NCBI GenBank assembly: GCA_029251375.1
Contig: JAQXDL010000041.1
Span: 1 to 64,000 of the forward strand
DNA from: Pseudomonadales bacterium
GTDB lineage: Bacteria > Pseudomonadota > Gammaproteobacteria > Pseudomonadales > Azotimanducaceae
Direction: 5' to 3'
Length of the DNA: 64,000 nucleotides
Shown here: in pieces, positions 36,802 to 45,865 of the stretch
Numbering within the stretch: the stretch's first letter is position 1
How the letters are laid out: each line of letters starts with the position of its first letter
Notes under the pieces: model-generated
Told to the model about the DNA's origin: nothing
Seen by the model: the letters and a program-made list of their open reading frames with translations, nothing else
The model's database searches: none
Position numbers and translations under genes: made by a program

Positions 36802-39018
36802 TTAAGCTAAACGCAACGGCAGCGATCTCAATCGTTGCCCAGTTGCCTTAAACACAGCACTGGCTACCGCAGGTGCAATAGGTGGTAAGCCCGGCTCTCC
36901 AACGCCTGTTGGTGAGGTACCGCTGTCAACAATAATAACCTCGACCGCAGGTGCTTCTTGCATCCTTAAAATAGGATAGTCGTGGAAGTTGCTTTGCTTA
37001 AATGCACCCGCCTGCAGATCCAAATCACCGTGCAGTGTCGCGGTTAATCCATACATAACCGCACCTTCCATTTGAGCGCGAACGACGCTTGGATTAACAG
37101 CGATGCCACAATCAACAACACAGGTGACCTTGTGAACCTTGATCACGTTGTCTTTTACTGACACTTCGGCAATCTCTGCTACATCAGTCATGAACGAGTT
37201 GTGCGAGGCAAATCCAAGATAACGACCTTCGGCTGGCTGCATCTTCTGCATATGCTGTTGAGCAACTCGGATAACATTATTCAAGCGAGGATTGTTCACC
37301 GTGTTGTTAAGACGAAATTCAACTGGGTCGATGTTGGCTTTTTCCGCCAACTCATCAACAATGCCTTCCTTCGCGAAAGACGTGTAGGAGTGACCCACCG
37401 ATCGCCAGAACGTTAAGGGTACATCGTGTTCCACCGTGACGTGGTTTACGATCTTGTTAGGCGCGTCATAGTCTTCGGAGATTCCTTCGATACTTGAATG
37501 ATCAACCATCCAACCAGAAAAGACATCACGCGTTAAGCCGACGATAAAATCGACCGAGCTATCCCCTAAGCCAGGAAAAAACGCAGGAATCATATTTTCG
37601 AGCGTCTTCGGCGTAATGTTGCCACCAACCCGTTTGGCTTGCCAGGCAGTTAGTTTGCCATCCGAGCCAACACCGGCTTTCATCTTCATGAGAGAGGCAG
37701 GCCGATAAATACCATTTTTTATATCGTCTTCGCGAGACCAAAGTAAGTGGATAGGCTTGTCTGTCGCGACAGCAACTTCTGTCGCTTCAACGATATGGGT
37801 CAAGGTACCGCGTCGACCAAATGCACCACCCATATAAGTATTATGTGCTCGCACTTTCTCGGCTGGAATACCGGAGAAACGTGCCACCAAACCCTGCATA
37901 CCACCAACACCCTGCACGCCGGACCACACATCTGCCTCGCCATTTTCAATGCGAACAACCGCGTCCATAGGTTCGAGTGGCGCGTGAGCAAGATACGGCG
38001 CCCAGTATTGCGCCTCGACAACATGTTCTGCCGCGGCAAGACCCGCTTCAACATCGCCTTCGTCTGTACCTGTCACACCCTCTTCATTTTGCATTGCCTG
38101 CGCATAATCGTCTTGCACGGTTTTGGTATCGACTTTAGACAGGGCAACCTCTTCCCAGGTCGGTGAGAGCTTCGCGGCGGCGGTTTTTGCCTGCCAATAT
38201 TTCTCAGCAACCACCGCCACACCACTGGAGATTTCAATCACGTCCGTCACGCCAGGCATCGCCTGCGCAGCTGACTTATCAACAGATTTTAGCTTAGCGC
38301 CGGCAACCGGTGACCTTACGACAACGGCATGGTGCATATTGGGGATATCAATATCGATGGCAAATTCGGCCGTGCCGGTTGATTTTGCGATCGCATCTAT
38401 ACGGGAGAATTCTCTACCGATATAACGGAAATCCGCGTCGGCTTTCATCGGCGCTTCTTCAGGGGATTCAAGCTGTGCAGCAACACTAACAAACTGACCG
38501 TAAGGATATTGCTTACCGGCAACGATGATAAATCCATCTGCGGTTGTAATATCGTCTATCGCAACGCCAAGCTCTTGAGCCGCGGCGCTAACCAGCACCG
38601 ATCGTGTGTTAGCACCCACCTGTCGTAACTGCAAATAGTGCGCTCTGAGCGAACTACTGCCGCCCGTACCCTGCAAGCCCATTGCTGGGTTGTTGTAGTC
38701 GGCGTGAACACCGGCAAATTTGACATCCATTTGCTGTGGATGCACATCAAGCTCTTCGCCAATGAGTGTCGCAAGACCGGTTGTAACGCCCTGACCCATT
38801 TCATCGCGCGGGCAATAGAAACAAACCTTGTTATCCGGTGTGATTTGTAGGAACGCGTTGGGTATAAAACCGTTTGCTGATAAATCGATAGGCAGTTCAC
38901 TTGGCGCGCAACCTGCCAATGAAAAACCAACCACTAAACCACCACCAACAATGCCGGTTGTTTTAAGAAACCTTCTTCGAGACATATTTATGCTGTTAGT
39001 CGAACTGTTAGAACTCAT
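36802..39018 (-). CDS. Molybdopterin-binding subunit of xanthine-oxidase-family dehydrogenase (IorB-like)
   Basis: A 738-residue large subunit of a molybdenum hydroxylase, of the isoquinoline-1-oxidoreductase/aldehyde-dehydrogenase type. A Tat signal ([10 protein letters not shown]) is followed by a lipobox-like LAGC. Cofactor and active-site segments include [19 protein letters not shown] and the terminal GVGEPGLPP, with the catalytic Glu. It overlaps the 2Fe-2S subunit by four bases, so the pair is an operon. No FAD subunit is present, as in IorAB-type enzymes; electrons probably go to a cytochrome. Substrate unknown. Confidence 0.9.
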   Translation of the reverse strand: MSSNSSTNSINMSRRRFLKTTGIVGGGLVVGFSLAGCAPSELPIDLSANGFIPNAFLQITPDNKVCFYCPRDEMGQGVTTGLATLIGEELDVHPQQMDVKFAGVHADYNNPAMGLQGTGGSSSLRAHYLQLRQVGANTRSVLVSAAAQELGVAIDDITTADGFIIVAGKQYPYGQFVSVAAQLESPEEAPMKADADFRYIGREFSRIDAIAKSTGTAEFAIDIDIPNMHHAVVVRSPVAGAKLKSVDKSAAQAMPGVTDVIEISSGVAVVAEKYWQAKTAAAKLSPTWEEVALSKVDTKTVQDDYAQAMQNEEGVTGTDEGDVEAGLAAAEHVVEAQYWAPYLAHAPLEPMDAVVRIENGEADVWSGVQGVGGMQGLVARFSGIPAEKVRAHNTYMGGAFGRRGTLTHIVEATEVAVATDKPIHLLWSREDDIKNGIYRPASLMKMKAGVGSDGKLTAWQAKRVGGNITPKTLENMIPAFFPGLGDSSVDFIVGLTRDVFSGWMVDHSSIEGISEDYDAPNKIVNHVTVEHDVPLTFWRSVGHSYTSFAKEGIVDELAEKANIDPVEFRLNNTVNNPRLNNVIRVAQQHMQKMQPAEGRYLGFASHNSFMTDVAEIAEVSVKDNVIKVHKVTCVVDCGIAVNPSVVRAQMEGAVMYGLTATLHGDLDLQAGAFKQSNFHDYPILRMQEAPAVEVIIVDSGTSPTGVGEPGLPPIAPAVASAVFKATGQRLRSLPLRLA

Positions 39019-39503
39019 GCCTTCACCTCATCTATGGCGTTATACGCAAGCTTCTGCGCCGACACGTTCAATATGGCATCCTTGATTCGAACATAGCAGC
39101 CACAACGGCAAATATTACCTGACATGGCAGCATCTACTTCATCGGCCGTAGGATTGGGATTACTTTCAAGCAATGCGGCTGCGGACATTATCTGTCCAGA
39201 TTGGCAGTAACCACACTGTGGCACGCTTAGGGCAACCCACTCTTGCTGCAGAGGATGCATGTTTTCGGGCGTACCTAGGCCTTCAATCGTTGTGACATTG
39301 CGTCCGGCAACAGCACTAATGGGAAGTACACAGGTTCGGTTAGCTTCACCATCAACATGCATGGTGCATGCACCACACAAACCCGCGCCACAACCAAACT
39401 TTGAGCCTTTGAGTTTAAAGGTATCGCGAATCACCCACAGCAAAGGTGTGCTGGGGTCATCGTCGGTCGTAACAGTTTCGCCGTTAAGCCTAAATTCGAT
39501 CAT
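39015..39503 (-). CDS. 2Fe-2S subunit of molybdenum hydroxylase (IorA-like)
   Basis: A 162-residue small subunit. The N-terminal ferredoxin-like domain has GCGAGLCGACT and a later Cys; the C-terminal four-helix domain has QCGYCQSGQI and ICRCGCYVR. Together they bind two 2Fe-2S clusters that pass electrons from the molybdenum centre of its partner. It is first in the operon, about 57 bases after the TetR gene. Confidence 0.92.
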   Translation of the reverse strand: MIEFRLNGETVTTDDDPSTPLLWVIRDTFKLKGSKFGCGAGLCGACTMHVDGEANRTCVLPISAVAGRNVTTIEGLGTPENMHPLQQEWVALSVPQCGYCQSGQIMSAAALLESNPNPTADEVDAAMSGNICRCGCYVRIKDAILNVSAQKLAYNAIDEVKA

Positions 39504-39560
39504 TAGATTTCAATCTCCAGTGGTTATGTCGACTTTTTACTCTTCCGTGCTTGTTTTGAA

Positions 39561-40232
39561 TTACTTTTTTTGACTACTTTTTTGCTCACTACGAATACCA
39601 GTAATAATACGACAGCCGTTAGTGACGAAAATTTGGTGTGAAGAAAATTCGCTCATGAGTCGTTGCACATCTTCGGGTAGTTCTGAAGCTCTAAAACGCG
39701 GCCCAAGATCGCCTTGCACAGTACCGAGAAATAACGCACCGAGTGACCTTACGGCATCAAAAGATTGTGAAACTGTGAGCTCTCGCCGCTGCGTCAGACT
39801 TTGAGCAACATTCGATAACAATTCAGAAATGTCGCGCTTTGCATCAACATATACTTCAAGTGAAACATTGTGCTCAATAACACTATCTAATCGAGACATC
39901 AGCCTAACGAGAGCGTTATCTGATGCAGTCGTTTGATAAAAGTGTTCGACAAAAGCAGTATCTGAAATCCATAAGGGTGATGTTTGAATAAACTTTGTCG
40001 ACCAGCCATGCAGTTTGGCCAAACACAGCGCTAGTAAAATCTCTTCTCGAGAACTGAAGTAGAGATAAAGCGTGCCCTTAGAAACCCCCACGAGCTTACT
40101 AACCACGGCCATGGAGAACTTTTCAAAGCCAACTTCAACAAAGTGAACCTGCGCAGCGTCGAGGATAGAGTCGCGGCGATGCTGCTTTTGCTCTTCTGTT
40201 CGAGCGCGCTGGTTGAATGCAGATGCGTTCAT
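39561..40232 (-). CDS. TetR-family transcriptional regulator
   Basis: A 223-residue regulator. The N-terminal HTH (residues ~20-65) contains FSMAVVSKLVGVSKGTLYLY; the C-terminal ligand domain is unlike any I recognise. It precedes the molybdenum hydroxylase genes on the same strand and probably regulates them. Confidence 0.85.
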   Translation of the reverse strand: MNASAFNQRARTEEQKQHRRDSILDAAQVHFVEVGFEKFSMAVVSKLVGVSKGTLYLYFSSREEILLALCLAKLHGWSTKFIQTSPLWISDTAFVEHFYQTTASDNALVRLMSRLDSVIEHNVSLEVYVDAKRDISELLSNVAQSLTQRRELTVSQSFDAVRSLGALFLGTVQGDLGPRFRASELPEDVQRLMSEFSSHQIFVTNGCRIITGIRSEQKSSQKK

Positions 40233-40427
40233 TAAGGAATCATAACGTTAGTAGAATACCGGGCGCCCGCAGTATAACTAACTACCAGTAAGATACAATG
40301 TATCACCCTCAAATCGCAGCAATTAGCTAGCCCGAAGACATCCTTTTGGATTAGCATGCCTAATTAAAGCTCCCAATTAAACGACGAATAACATCAGAGC
40401 AGAACAAAACGAAAAGAAGAAAACATT

Positions 40428-41291
40428 ATGCAGCCAGCACCGAAAGAATACATACGACACACCCGCGAAAGTTACGAAAAGCTTGGTTTTGAAGCTTACC
40501 AATGGTTTCAAGCCGATAGTGAACCCGCCTTTGCGCCTCTGAAAAAACCACTATCCGAATCGCGATTAGGTATGATCTCGACCGCCGGTACCTATGTGCC
40601 AGGCCAGGTCGCTTACCACTACAAAGACGACACCAGCATCCGCAGTATTCACCGCGATACGCCAACTGAAGATCTGCGTTTCTCCCACATCATGCAAAAT
40701 TATCTTGAAGAGGCAAGACAGGACCCTTGCACGGTTTTTCCTAATGAGGCTCTTACAGCGCTGACAGCTGATGGCACCATCGGTGAACTGGCTCAGAACT
40801 ACTTTTCTTGCATGGGCGGCATCTACTCAAAAAACAGAGTTTTAACAGAGCTCATTCCCGCTCTAGAAGCGGCCGTCAAAAAAGAGCAGCTCGATCTTCT
40901 ATTACTCGTACCCTTGTGACCTGTCTGCCATCAAACCGTGAGTTTGATCGCCCGACACTTTGAATCAATTGGACTGCCAACACTTATACTCGGCAGCGCG
41001 CTGGACATACTTACCGCAGGCAGACCGCCAAGGGCGATGTTCGTCAACTACCCGCTTGGCTTTGAGTCCGGCCGCTTCGGGGATAAAACAGACCAGTTTG
41101 CAGTGGTTCGACAGGCACTCGGTGGATTTGAATCTATTACGACACCAACAATAGAATCGATGGATTTCGAATGGCAAGCGGGCTGGGACATCGTCAATGA
41201 GCGAGAGAAAAACACCTTGGACAGCCGCAGCCAGAGAACCACTGAGCCGCAATACCAAACAGAAGCGGATCGGCGCGCCGCAGAAAACTAA
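40428..41291 (+). CDS. Selenoprotein: GrdB-like reductase family protein with in-frame TGA (Sec)
   Basis: One 287-residue gene interrupted by TGA at 40917-40919. The frame continues unchanged on both sides, and the residues around it read LVPL-U-PVCHQTVS, matching the CPVC redox motif of proteobacterial glycine/sarcosine/betaine reductase B-like proteins, where the first Cys is replaced by Sec164. The following Cys is 167. Upstream RFSHIMQN and downstream NYPLGFESGR are family features. A 7-base-pair hairpin starts 10 bases after TGA, fitting a bacterial SECIS. It likely acts as a selenium redox enzyme on an unknown substrate. Reading it as two separate genes is rejected because both halves are required. 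Confidence 0.88.
40930..40948 (+). promoter_or_regulatory. SECIS element of the GrdB-like selenoprotein
   Basis: ATCAAAC-CGTGA-GTTTGAT is a perfect seven-pair stem with a five-base loop. The loop begins 17 bases after the TGA and has G as its second base, within the accepted rules for bacterial SECIS elements (16-37 bases; G in the first two loop positions). It would recruit SelB. Confidence 0.8.
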
Positions 41292-41380
41292 AAGCACGGC
41301 ACTACGCTAGCTATACAACAGGTTTTAGGCAGCCGCATTTATTGCTCTGAACGCCCACGACATTTTTAGAGATTGCCAAT

Positions 41381-42238
41381 ATGACAAGCATTCTAACGCG
41401 CGAGCAGATTGACCATTATCAAACCCAAGGCTATCTGGTGCTTGAAAACTGGCTGTCAGACGCCTGGGTCGATCGATTAAGTACGGTAACGCAAAGCTTC
41501 GTTGATTTGAGTCGCAATGTTTCGGAATCCAACGGGCAGTTTGATGTAGAACCGGATCATAGTTTCGACGCACCAAGACTACGCCGCTTAAACAGCCCGG
41601 TAGACCAACACCCCACCTATTGGGATTTTGCTTCATGCTCAGAGATTGTCGATTTGGCAGAGGCTATTCTTGGCCCCGACATCAAATTTCATCACGGCAA
41701 ACTGAACTTCAAATACCCACAGGGCGGAGAAGAAGTTAAGTGGCACCAGGATATTCAGTTCTGGCCGCACACTAACTACGACCTGATCACTATTGGCGTG
41801 TATCTGGAAGATGTCGAGGCAGGCCAAGGTGAAATGGGGTTTATCCCTAAGAGCCATTCAAATGACCTATTTGATCAATACGATGAAACGGGCGAGCGCT
41901 GGTTGGGCTATATCAAAGATCAAGACCTTGGGAGTGTCGACACTAAAAATGCGGTATTCCCAACTGGCAGAGCGGGCACGATCACTATTCACAACTGTCG
42001 CATGATTCACGGCTCTCTTCCCAACCACTCTACAAAGTGGCGACCATTGTTATTGCAAACCTATACAGCTGCTGATGCGTTTGCCTACACGGATCTTGTG
42101 CGCAAATCGCCCCATGGTGAGGAACTGATACGCGGCAACACTGCTAAATGGGCTAGGCATGATCCTAGACCTTGTCAGGTGCCGCCAACCAAGGTTGGTA
42201 CGATTTTTCAGGCACAGCAAAATGAGTCAAAGATGTGA
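41381..42238 (+). CDS. Phytanoyl-CoA dioxygenase (PhyH) family protein
   Basis: A 285-residue 2OG/Fe(II) oxygenase, compact in length. Iron ligands are HQD in KWHQDIQFW and the His in MIHGSLPNH; the Arg in KWRPLLLQ fits 2OG binding. It follows the selenoprotein gene by 89 bases on the same strand and may share its transcript. Substrate unknown. Confidence 0.88.
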   Translation: MTSILTREQIDHYQTQGYLVLENWLSDAWVDRLSTVTQSFVDLSRNVSESNGQFDVEPDHSFDAPRLRRLNSPVDQHPTYWDFASCSEIVDLAEAILGPDIKFHHGKLNFKYPQGGEEVKWHQDIQFWPHTNYDLITIGVYLEDVEAGQGEMGFIPKSHSNDLFDQYDETGERWLGYIKDQDLGSVDTKNAVFPTGRAGTITIHNCRMIHGSLPNHSTKWRPLLLQTYTAADAFAYTDLVRKSPHGEELIRGNTAKWARHDPRPCQVPPTKVGTIFQAQQNESKM

Positions 42239-42274
42239 TGCGTTCTGAATGCCTTATCGGATGAGCCGTTTATA

Positions 42275-42367
42275 AAACTTTATTTAGAAAGCTCTATTCG
42301 AGAAGCTTTATTTGAAAAGCTTTATTTGAAAAACTTTATTTGAAAAGCTTTATTTGAAAAGCTTTGG
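42275..42367. repeat. Six tandem 14-bp repeats
   Basis: Consensus AAGCTTTATTTGAA with diverged first copies, between the convergent PhyH and MddA-like genes. The stop codon of the MddA-like gene lies inside the array. Confidence 0.88.
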
Positions 42368-43111
42368 CAAAAACATACCCGCCTCGCGGCGGTATTGCTG
42401 GTAGGGCTGACCGATTTCCTCGATCAAATCTTTCTCTTCAAACCAAAGGCCAATAAAGATATACACGGTAAATCCAATCGACAGTATTAGATGTGTCGCC
42501 GTCATTGTTGGGATGAACCACACGCCGATCAGCACGCCCGTCTGAATCGGATGGCGAGAAAATTTGTACATACCTCGTTTGACAAAATTCAAGGCGGGTC
42601 GAGGCTGGTTCTGAAAATGCAGATACACTTGCCGCAAGCCAAACAAGTCAAAGTGATTGATCGCAAACGTTGCCGCTAGGGTATAAAACCAGCCAAAGCC
42701 AAACAGGACCCACAAAGAAGTCACCAACGCCGGCGCTTGTGCTGACCAGATAACACCCGGCACCTGCTGCCATAGGCCGACCATTAAGATTGACGTAACG
42801 CCGGCGACCAATACATAAGTAGGTCTCTCTGCGGGTTCAGGTATGAAACGTGTTAACACGGCCTTGAATGAATCCCGCGCCATGACCGAATGCACCAAAC
42901 CCCATAGGGCGACTAGCATAACGTTCACAACGATTGGCGCGCCAAGATTAAGCAACGCCGGATGCCACGTGGGCATTAAACCACTGGCCAAGGCGACGAT
43001 TGCAACCAAACCGACAACCCCAATGATATAACTTATGACGCCATAAATTAGGACGATAAAACGTCCGATCGCTGAAGCACTTTTGTCCGGTTGTTCTACC
43101 ACTTCGCTCAT
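42350..43111 (-). CDS. mddA: Methanethiol S-methyltransferase-like membrane protein (MddA/NnrU family)
   Basis: About 253 residues with six to seven membrane helices. Segments typical of MddA-type NnrU/isoprenylcysteine-methyltransferase-like proteins are AERPTYVL, INHFDLFGLRQV, FSRHPIQTG and FEEKDLIEEIG. MddA methylates methanethiol with SAM to give dimethyl sulfide. The start ATG 43111 is preferred over ATG 43132 (seven extra residues). Other NnrU members have different roles, so the substrate is not certain. Confidence 0.7.
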   Translation of the reverse strand: MSEVVEQPDKSASAIGRFIVLIYGVISYIIGVVGLVAIVALASGLMPTWHPALLNLGAPIVVNVMLVALWGLVHSVMARDSFKAVLTRFIPEPAERPTYVLVAGVTSILMVGLWQQVPGVIWSAQAPALVTSLWVLFGFGWFYTLAATFAINHFDLFGLRQVYLHFQNQPRPALNFVKRGMYKFSRHPIQTGVLIGVWFIPTMTATHLILSIGFTVYIFIGLWFEEKDLIEEIGQPYQQYRREAGMFLPKLFK

Positions 43112-43372
43112 ATCAGTTTCCCGGATTCGCATTTTGGTAGAGACATCCTAGCGCCAAATTGACAATTAACCTAGGCGCCACCAGGCCGTATGTGTCACCA
43201 ACCACAGCAATAAGTGTAGCGGATAATCGACACAAATAGGCTAAGGTTAGCTTCATTACTTTGCCTGTAGCCAGGCTTCAGCTAATGTAAGTACACTGAT
43301 CCAACAAACAAGATCAGAAGAACCACAAAGAGAACAACAAAAAGAATAATAATAAAAAAGGAGATTGGCGGT

Positions 43373-44020
43373 ATGGATATTTACGAGGCGATGAGCACCT
43401 TACGGGCCGTCAGACGTTTAAAACCCGATCCCATTGACGAAGACATCGTTGAGCGAATATTTACCGCGGCAACTTGGGCACCGACTGGCGGCAATATGCA
43501 GCCTTGGCGAATGATAAAGGTGACAGATCCAGCCAAAAAACAGGCGCTAGAGGATTTATACCGGCCGCATTGGGAATCCTATATTCCAGGCTACGAAAAA
43601 AAGATGGAATCCATGCCCGCCTCTGTTCAATCATCCTCTCGACGTGCACTCGAAGCCGGCACCTATTTAGCCCGCCATCTGCATGAAGTCCCGGTCATCG
43701 CCGTGTTCTGTTACAACCCAAGCATCATGACCATTACCGACGCGGACCAACCAAGACCTAGCGTAGTTGGCGGTGGCTCTGTCTATCCGGCAGTACAGAA
43801 TTTTCTATTGGCTTGTCGAAATGAAGGCTTAGGTTGCGTGCTAACAACCCTGCTTTGTATTGAAGAGCCTAGCGTGAAGAAGATTCTTGAAATGCCTGAG
43901 GACTGGTTTACCTGCGCACATGTGCCGGTAGGATATCCGGTGCTGGGAGGGCACGGTTCAATCAACCGAAAACCGCTTACTACCATGATGAGCGAGAACA
44001 CCTGGGGTAACCTTGCTTAA
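43373..44020 (+). CDS. Nitroreductase family protein
   Basis: A 215-residue FMN-dependent oxidoreductase of the nitroreductase superfamily. Typical segments are MSTLRAVRRLKPD, TWAPTGGNMQPWR (flavin binding) and NEGLGCVLTTL. The electron donor is usually NAD(P)H; the substrate is unknown. A strong AAAGGAGAT lies before the ATG. It stands alone and divergent from the MddA-like gene. Confidence 0.88.
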   Translation: MDIYEAMSTLRAVRRLKPDPIDEDIVERIFTAATWAPTGGNMQPWRMIKVTDPAKKQALEDLYRPHWESYIPGYEKKMESMPASVQSSSRRALEAGTYLARHLHEVPVIAVFCYNPSIMTITDADQPRPSVVGGGSVYPAVQNFLLACRNEGLGCVLTTLLCIEEPSVKKILEMPEDWFTCAHVPVGYPVLGGHGSINRKPLTTMMSENTWGNLA

Positions 44021-44024
44021 AAAG

Positions 44025-44102
44025 CTTAGTTAACAGTCTTATCTAACAATCTTATCTAACAACCTTAGTTAACAACCTTACCTAACAGCCTTAGCTAAGC
44101 AC
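44025..44102. repeat. Six tandem 13-bp repeats
   Basis: Consensus CTTAGTTAACAAC, in the convergent gap after the nitroreductase stop codon. Confidence 0.88.
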
Positions 44103-44157
44103 GTTTTTTAGAAACGACTTAGCTGAGGCGCCACTAATACTTCGATTGGGATTCCAA

Positions 44158-44180
44158 TTGGGGCTTGGGCTTGGGCTTGG
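44158..44180. repeat. Short hexamer repeat (TTGGGC)
   Basis: Three to four hexamers of TTGGGC type, followed by a pyrimidine-rich run up to the stop codon of the next gene at 44203. Confidence 0.7.
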
Positions 44181-44202
44181 CTTTACCTTTACCTTTTACT
44201 TT

Positions 44203-45345
44203 TTACTTAGGCACAACCCTTATTACCTTACCGCTATCACTGTCGGTTAGGATGTATAGATAGCCATCGGGTCCAACGCGTACGTCACGAATACGCGCGG
44301 CAATTTCAGTGAACACAGACGTTTCTGACACAACCTTACCGGCCTGCATTTTAATCTGCCGAACGTCTTGGTCAACTAAGGCGCCGATGAATAAATCACC
44401 CTGCCACTGCGGAAAAGCAGCACCCTCGTATATGGCCAAACCTGACGGTGCAATGCTTGGTACCCAATAGGTTAATGGCTCTTCAACACCCGGCGCTGAT
44501 CGTAAGGGTGATACATAAGCACCTGAATAGTTAACACCTTTGGTCACCGCAGACCAACCGTAGTTGCGCGCGGGCAATACCAGGTTCAATTCATCGCCGC
44601 CTTTCGGGCCGTGTTCATGCATGTAGATCATGTCGGTTTTGCTGTCGAGCACCAAACCTTGCGGGCTGCGATGGCCGTAAGACCAAACCTTAGGGTCGCC
44701 ATTAGCGCCATCGGCATAGGGGTTATCTTTGGGAACCGTGCCGTCACTATTGATTCGAATGATTTTGCCTAACTGATTAAATTTATCTTGCGCCGCCTCA
44801 CGATACTCAAAGCCATCACCGGTGGTCATCATCAAGGTGCCGTCCTTAAGAAAGATCATCTTGCCGCCGTAATGAACCGCCGTGTCCTTCAATGGTGCGA
44901 CGGTATATATCGTCTGCAGATTTTCAACCGTGTCGTCGTTAAGCGTGCCTTTAACAATACGCGTGCCATTTGCTTCAGGTGTGCCGTGAGCAAAAGATAG
45001 ATAAACGGTTTGATTGGACTCGAAATTGGGATCTAGCATGATGTCGAAATAACCACCTTGGCCTGCGACGTAACTGCTTGGCAACCCTGACAAGGGTTCA
45101 CCGACGTCGCCAGCTGCGCTTATGCGCCGCACTTCGCCGACCCTTAGTGCAACCAAATAGTCGCCGTTTGGCAAGAAAGCGATCGACCAAGGAAAGTCTA
45201 AGCCTTCAGCAACGGTCTGAAGCTCATAGTCCACCGCGGACGATGTTAAAGTCTGGGCCGAGGAACCCTCAGCGGCATTCACCGCGCGTATTGATGTGGC
45301 AACCATCGCAAAGATTGTCACGGTGACAAATAGTAGAACGCGCAT
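44203..45345 (-). CDS. PQQ-dependent sugar dehydrogenase-like protein
   Basis: A 380-residue exported six-bladed beta-propeller of the soluble aldose dehydrogenase type (Asd/YliI). The signal peptide ends near VNAAEG. Family segments are LDFPWSIAFLPNGDYLV, GKIIRINSDGTVP, YGHRSPQGLVLD and HEHGPKGGDELN; the catalytic His falls in AVHYGGK. It oxidises a sugar or similar compound in the periplasm using PQQ, if bound. No PQQ synthesis gene is present here. Confidence 0.88.
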   Translation of the reverse strand: MRVLLFVTVTIFAMVATSIRAVNAAEGSSAQTLTSSAVDYELQTVAEGLDFPWSIAFLPNGDYLVALRVGEVRRISAAGDVGEPLSGLPSSYVAGQGGYFDIMLDPNFESNQTVYLSFAHGTPEANGTRIVKGTLNDDTVENLQTIYTVAPLKDTAVHYGGKMIFLKDGTLMMTTGDGFEYREAAQDKFNQLGKIIRINSDGTVPKDNPYADGANGDPKVWSYGHRSPQGLVLDSKTDMIYMHEHGPKGGDELNLVLPARNYGWSAVTKGVNYSGAYVSPLRSAPGVEEPLTYWVPSIAPSGLAIYEGAAFPQWQGDLFIGALVDQDVRQIKMQAGKVVSETSVFTEIAARIRDVRVGPDGYLYILTDSDSGKVIRVVPK

Positions 45346-45411
45346 AACCCTTTCCCTTCAACTTAATTCAGGTCATCATAGCAAACACAGATGAAAATGC
45401 GGGTCTTTTAA

Positions 45412-45864
45412 ATGCTCAACACAATCATGCGAACTTTAGGTAGCTTTCTAGCCGCCGTCATTGCTACCTACGTTTTGGGCGCAATATTTATCAGCCAGGG
45501 CAACATCGCTAACATCATCGCCATGGACTTTGAGGTCACCATGGCCCAACGATTCGAGGCGGCTATTCACGATGTGACCCATATGACCGACATCTACTTA
45601 CCCGTCATCGCCGTGAGCTTCCTCATTGCCATGCCCGTTGCCACATTGATCATTAAATATGTGCCGCATCTACGCATGATTGGCTACGTGCTGGCAGGCG
45701 CCGTAGGATTATTCGCCCTTCATCTCATCATGAAAATGGTGCTAGGGCTTTCAGGCATCGCGCCAACCCGCAGCGCGATGGGGTTAATTGCGCAGGCATT
45801 GGCCGGTGGAGTGGGCGGTTATCTGTTCCATTTACTGTCCATGAAGCGAACCACTGAAGGCTAG
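45412..45864 (+). CDS. Hypothetical integral membrane protein
   Basis: A 150-residue protein with four predicted membrane helices (LGSFLAAVIATYVLGAIF; LPVIAVSFLIAMPVATLII and two further). No known family recognised. Convergent with the PhyH gene at 45866, leaving a single base between their stops. Confidence 0.65.
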   Translation: MLNTIMRTLGSFLAAVIATYVLGAIFISQGNIANIIAMDFEVTMAQRFEAAIHDVTHMTDIYLPVIAVSFLIAMPVATLIIKYVPHLRMIGYVLAGAVGLFALHLIMKMVLGLSGIAPTRSAMGLIAQALAGGVGGYLFHLLSMKRTTEG

Positions 45865-45865
45865 T

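Noticed and set aside
40428-40919. Two separate genes at 40428-40919 and 40938-41291
   Set aside because: Same frame, complementary halves of one family, with TGA at a conserved redox Cys and a SECIS hairpin; treated as one selenoprotein.
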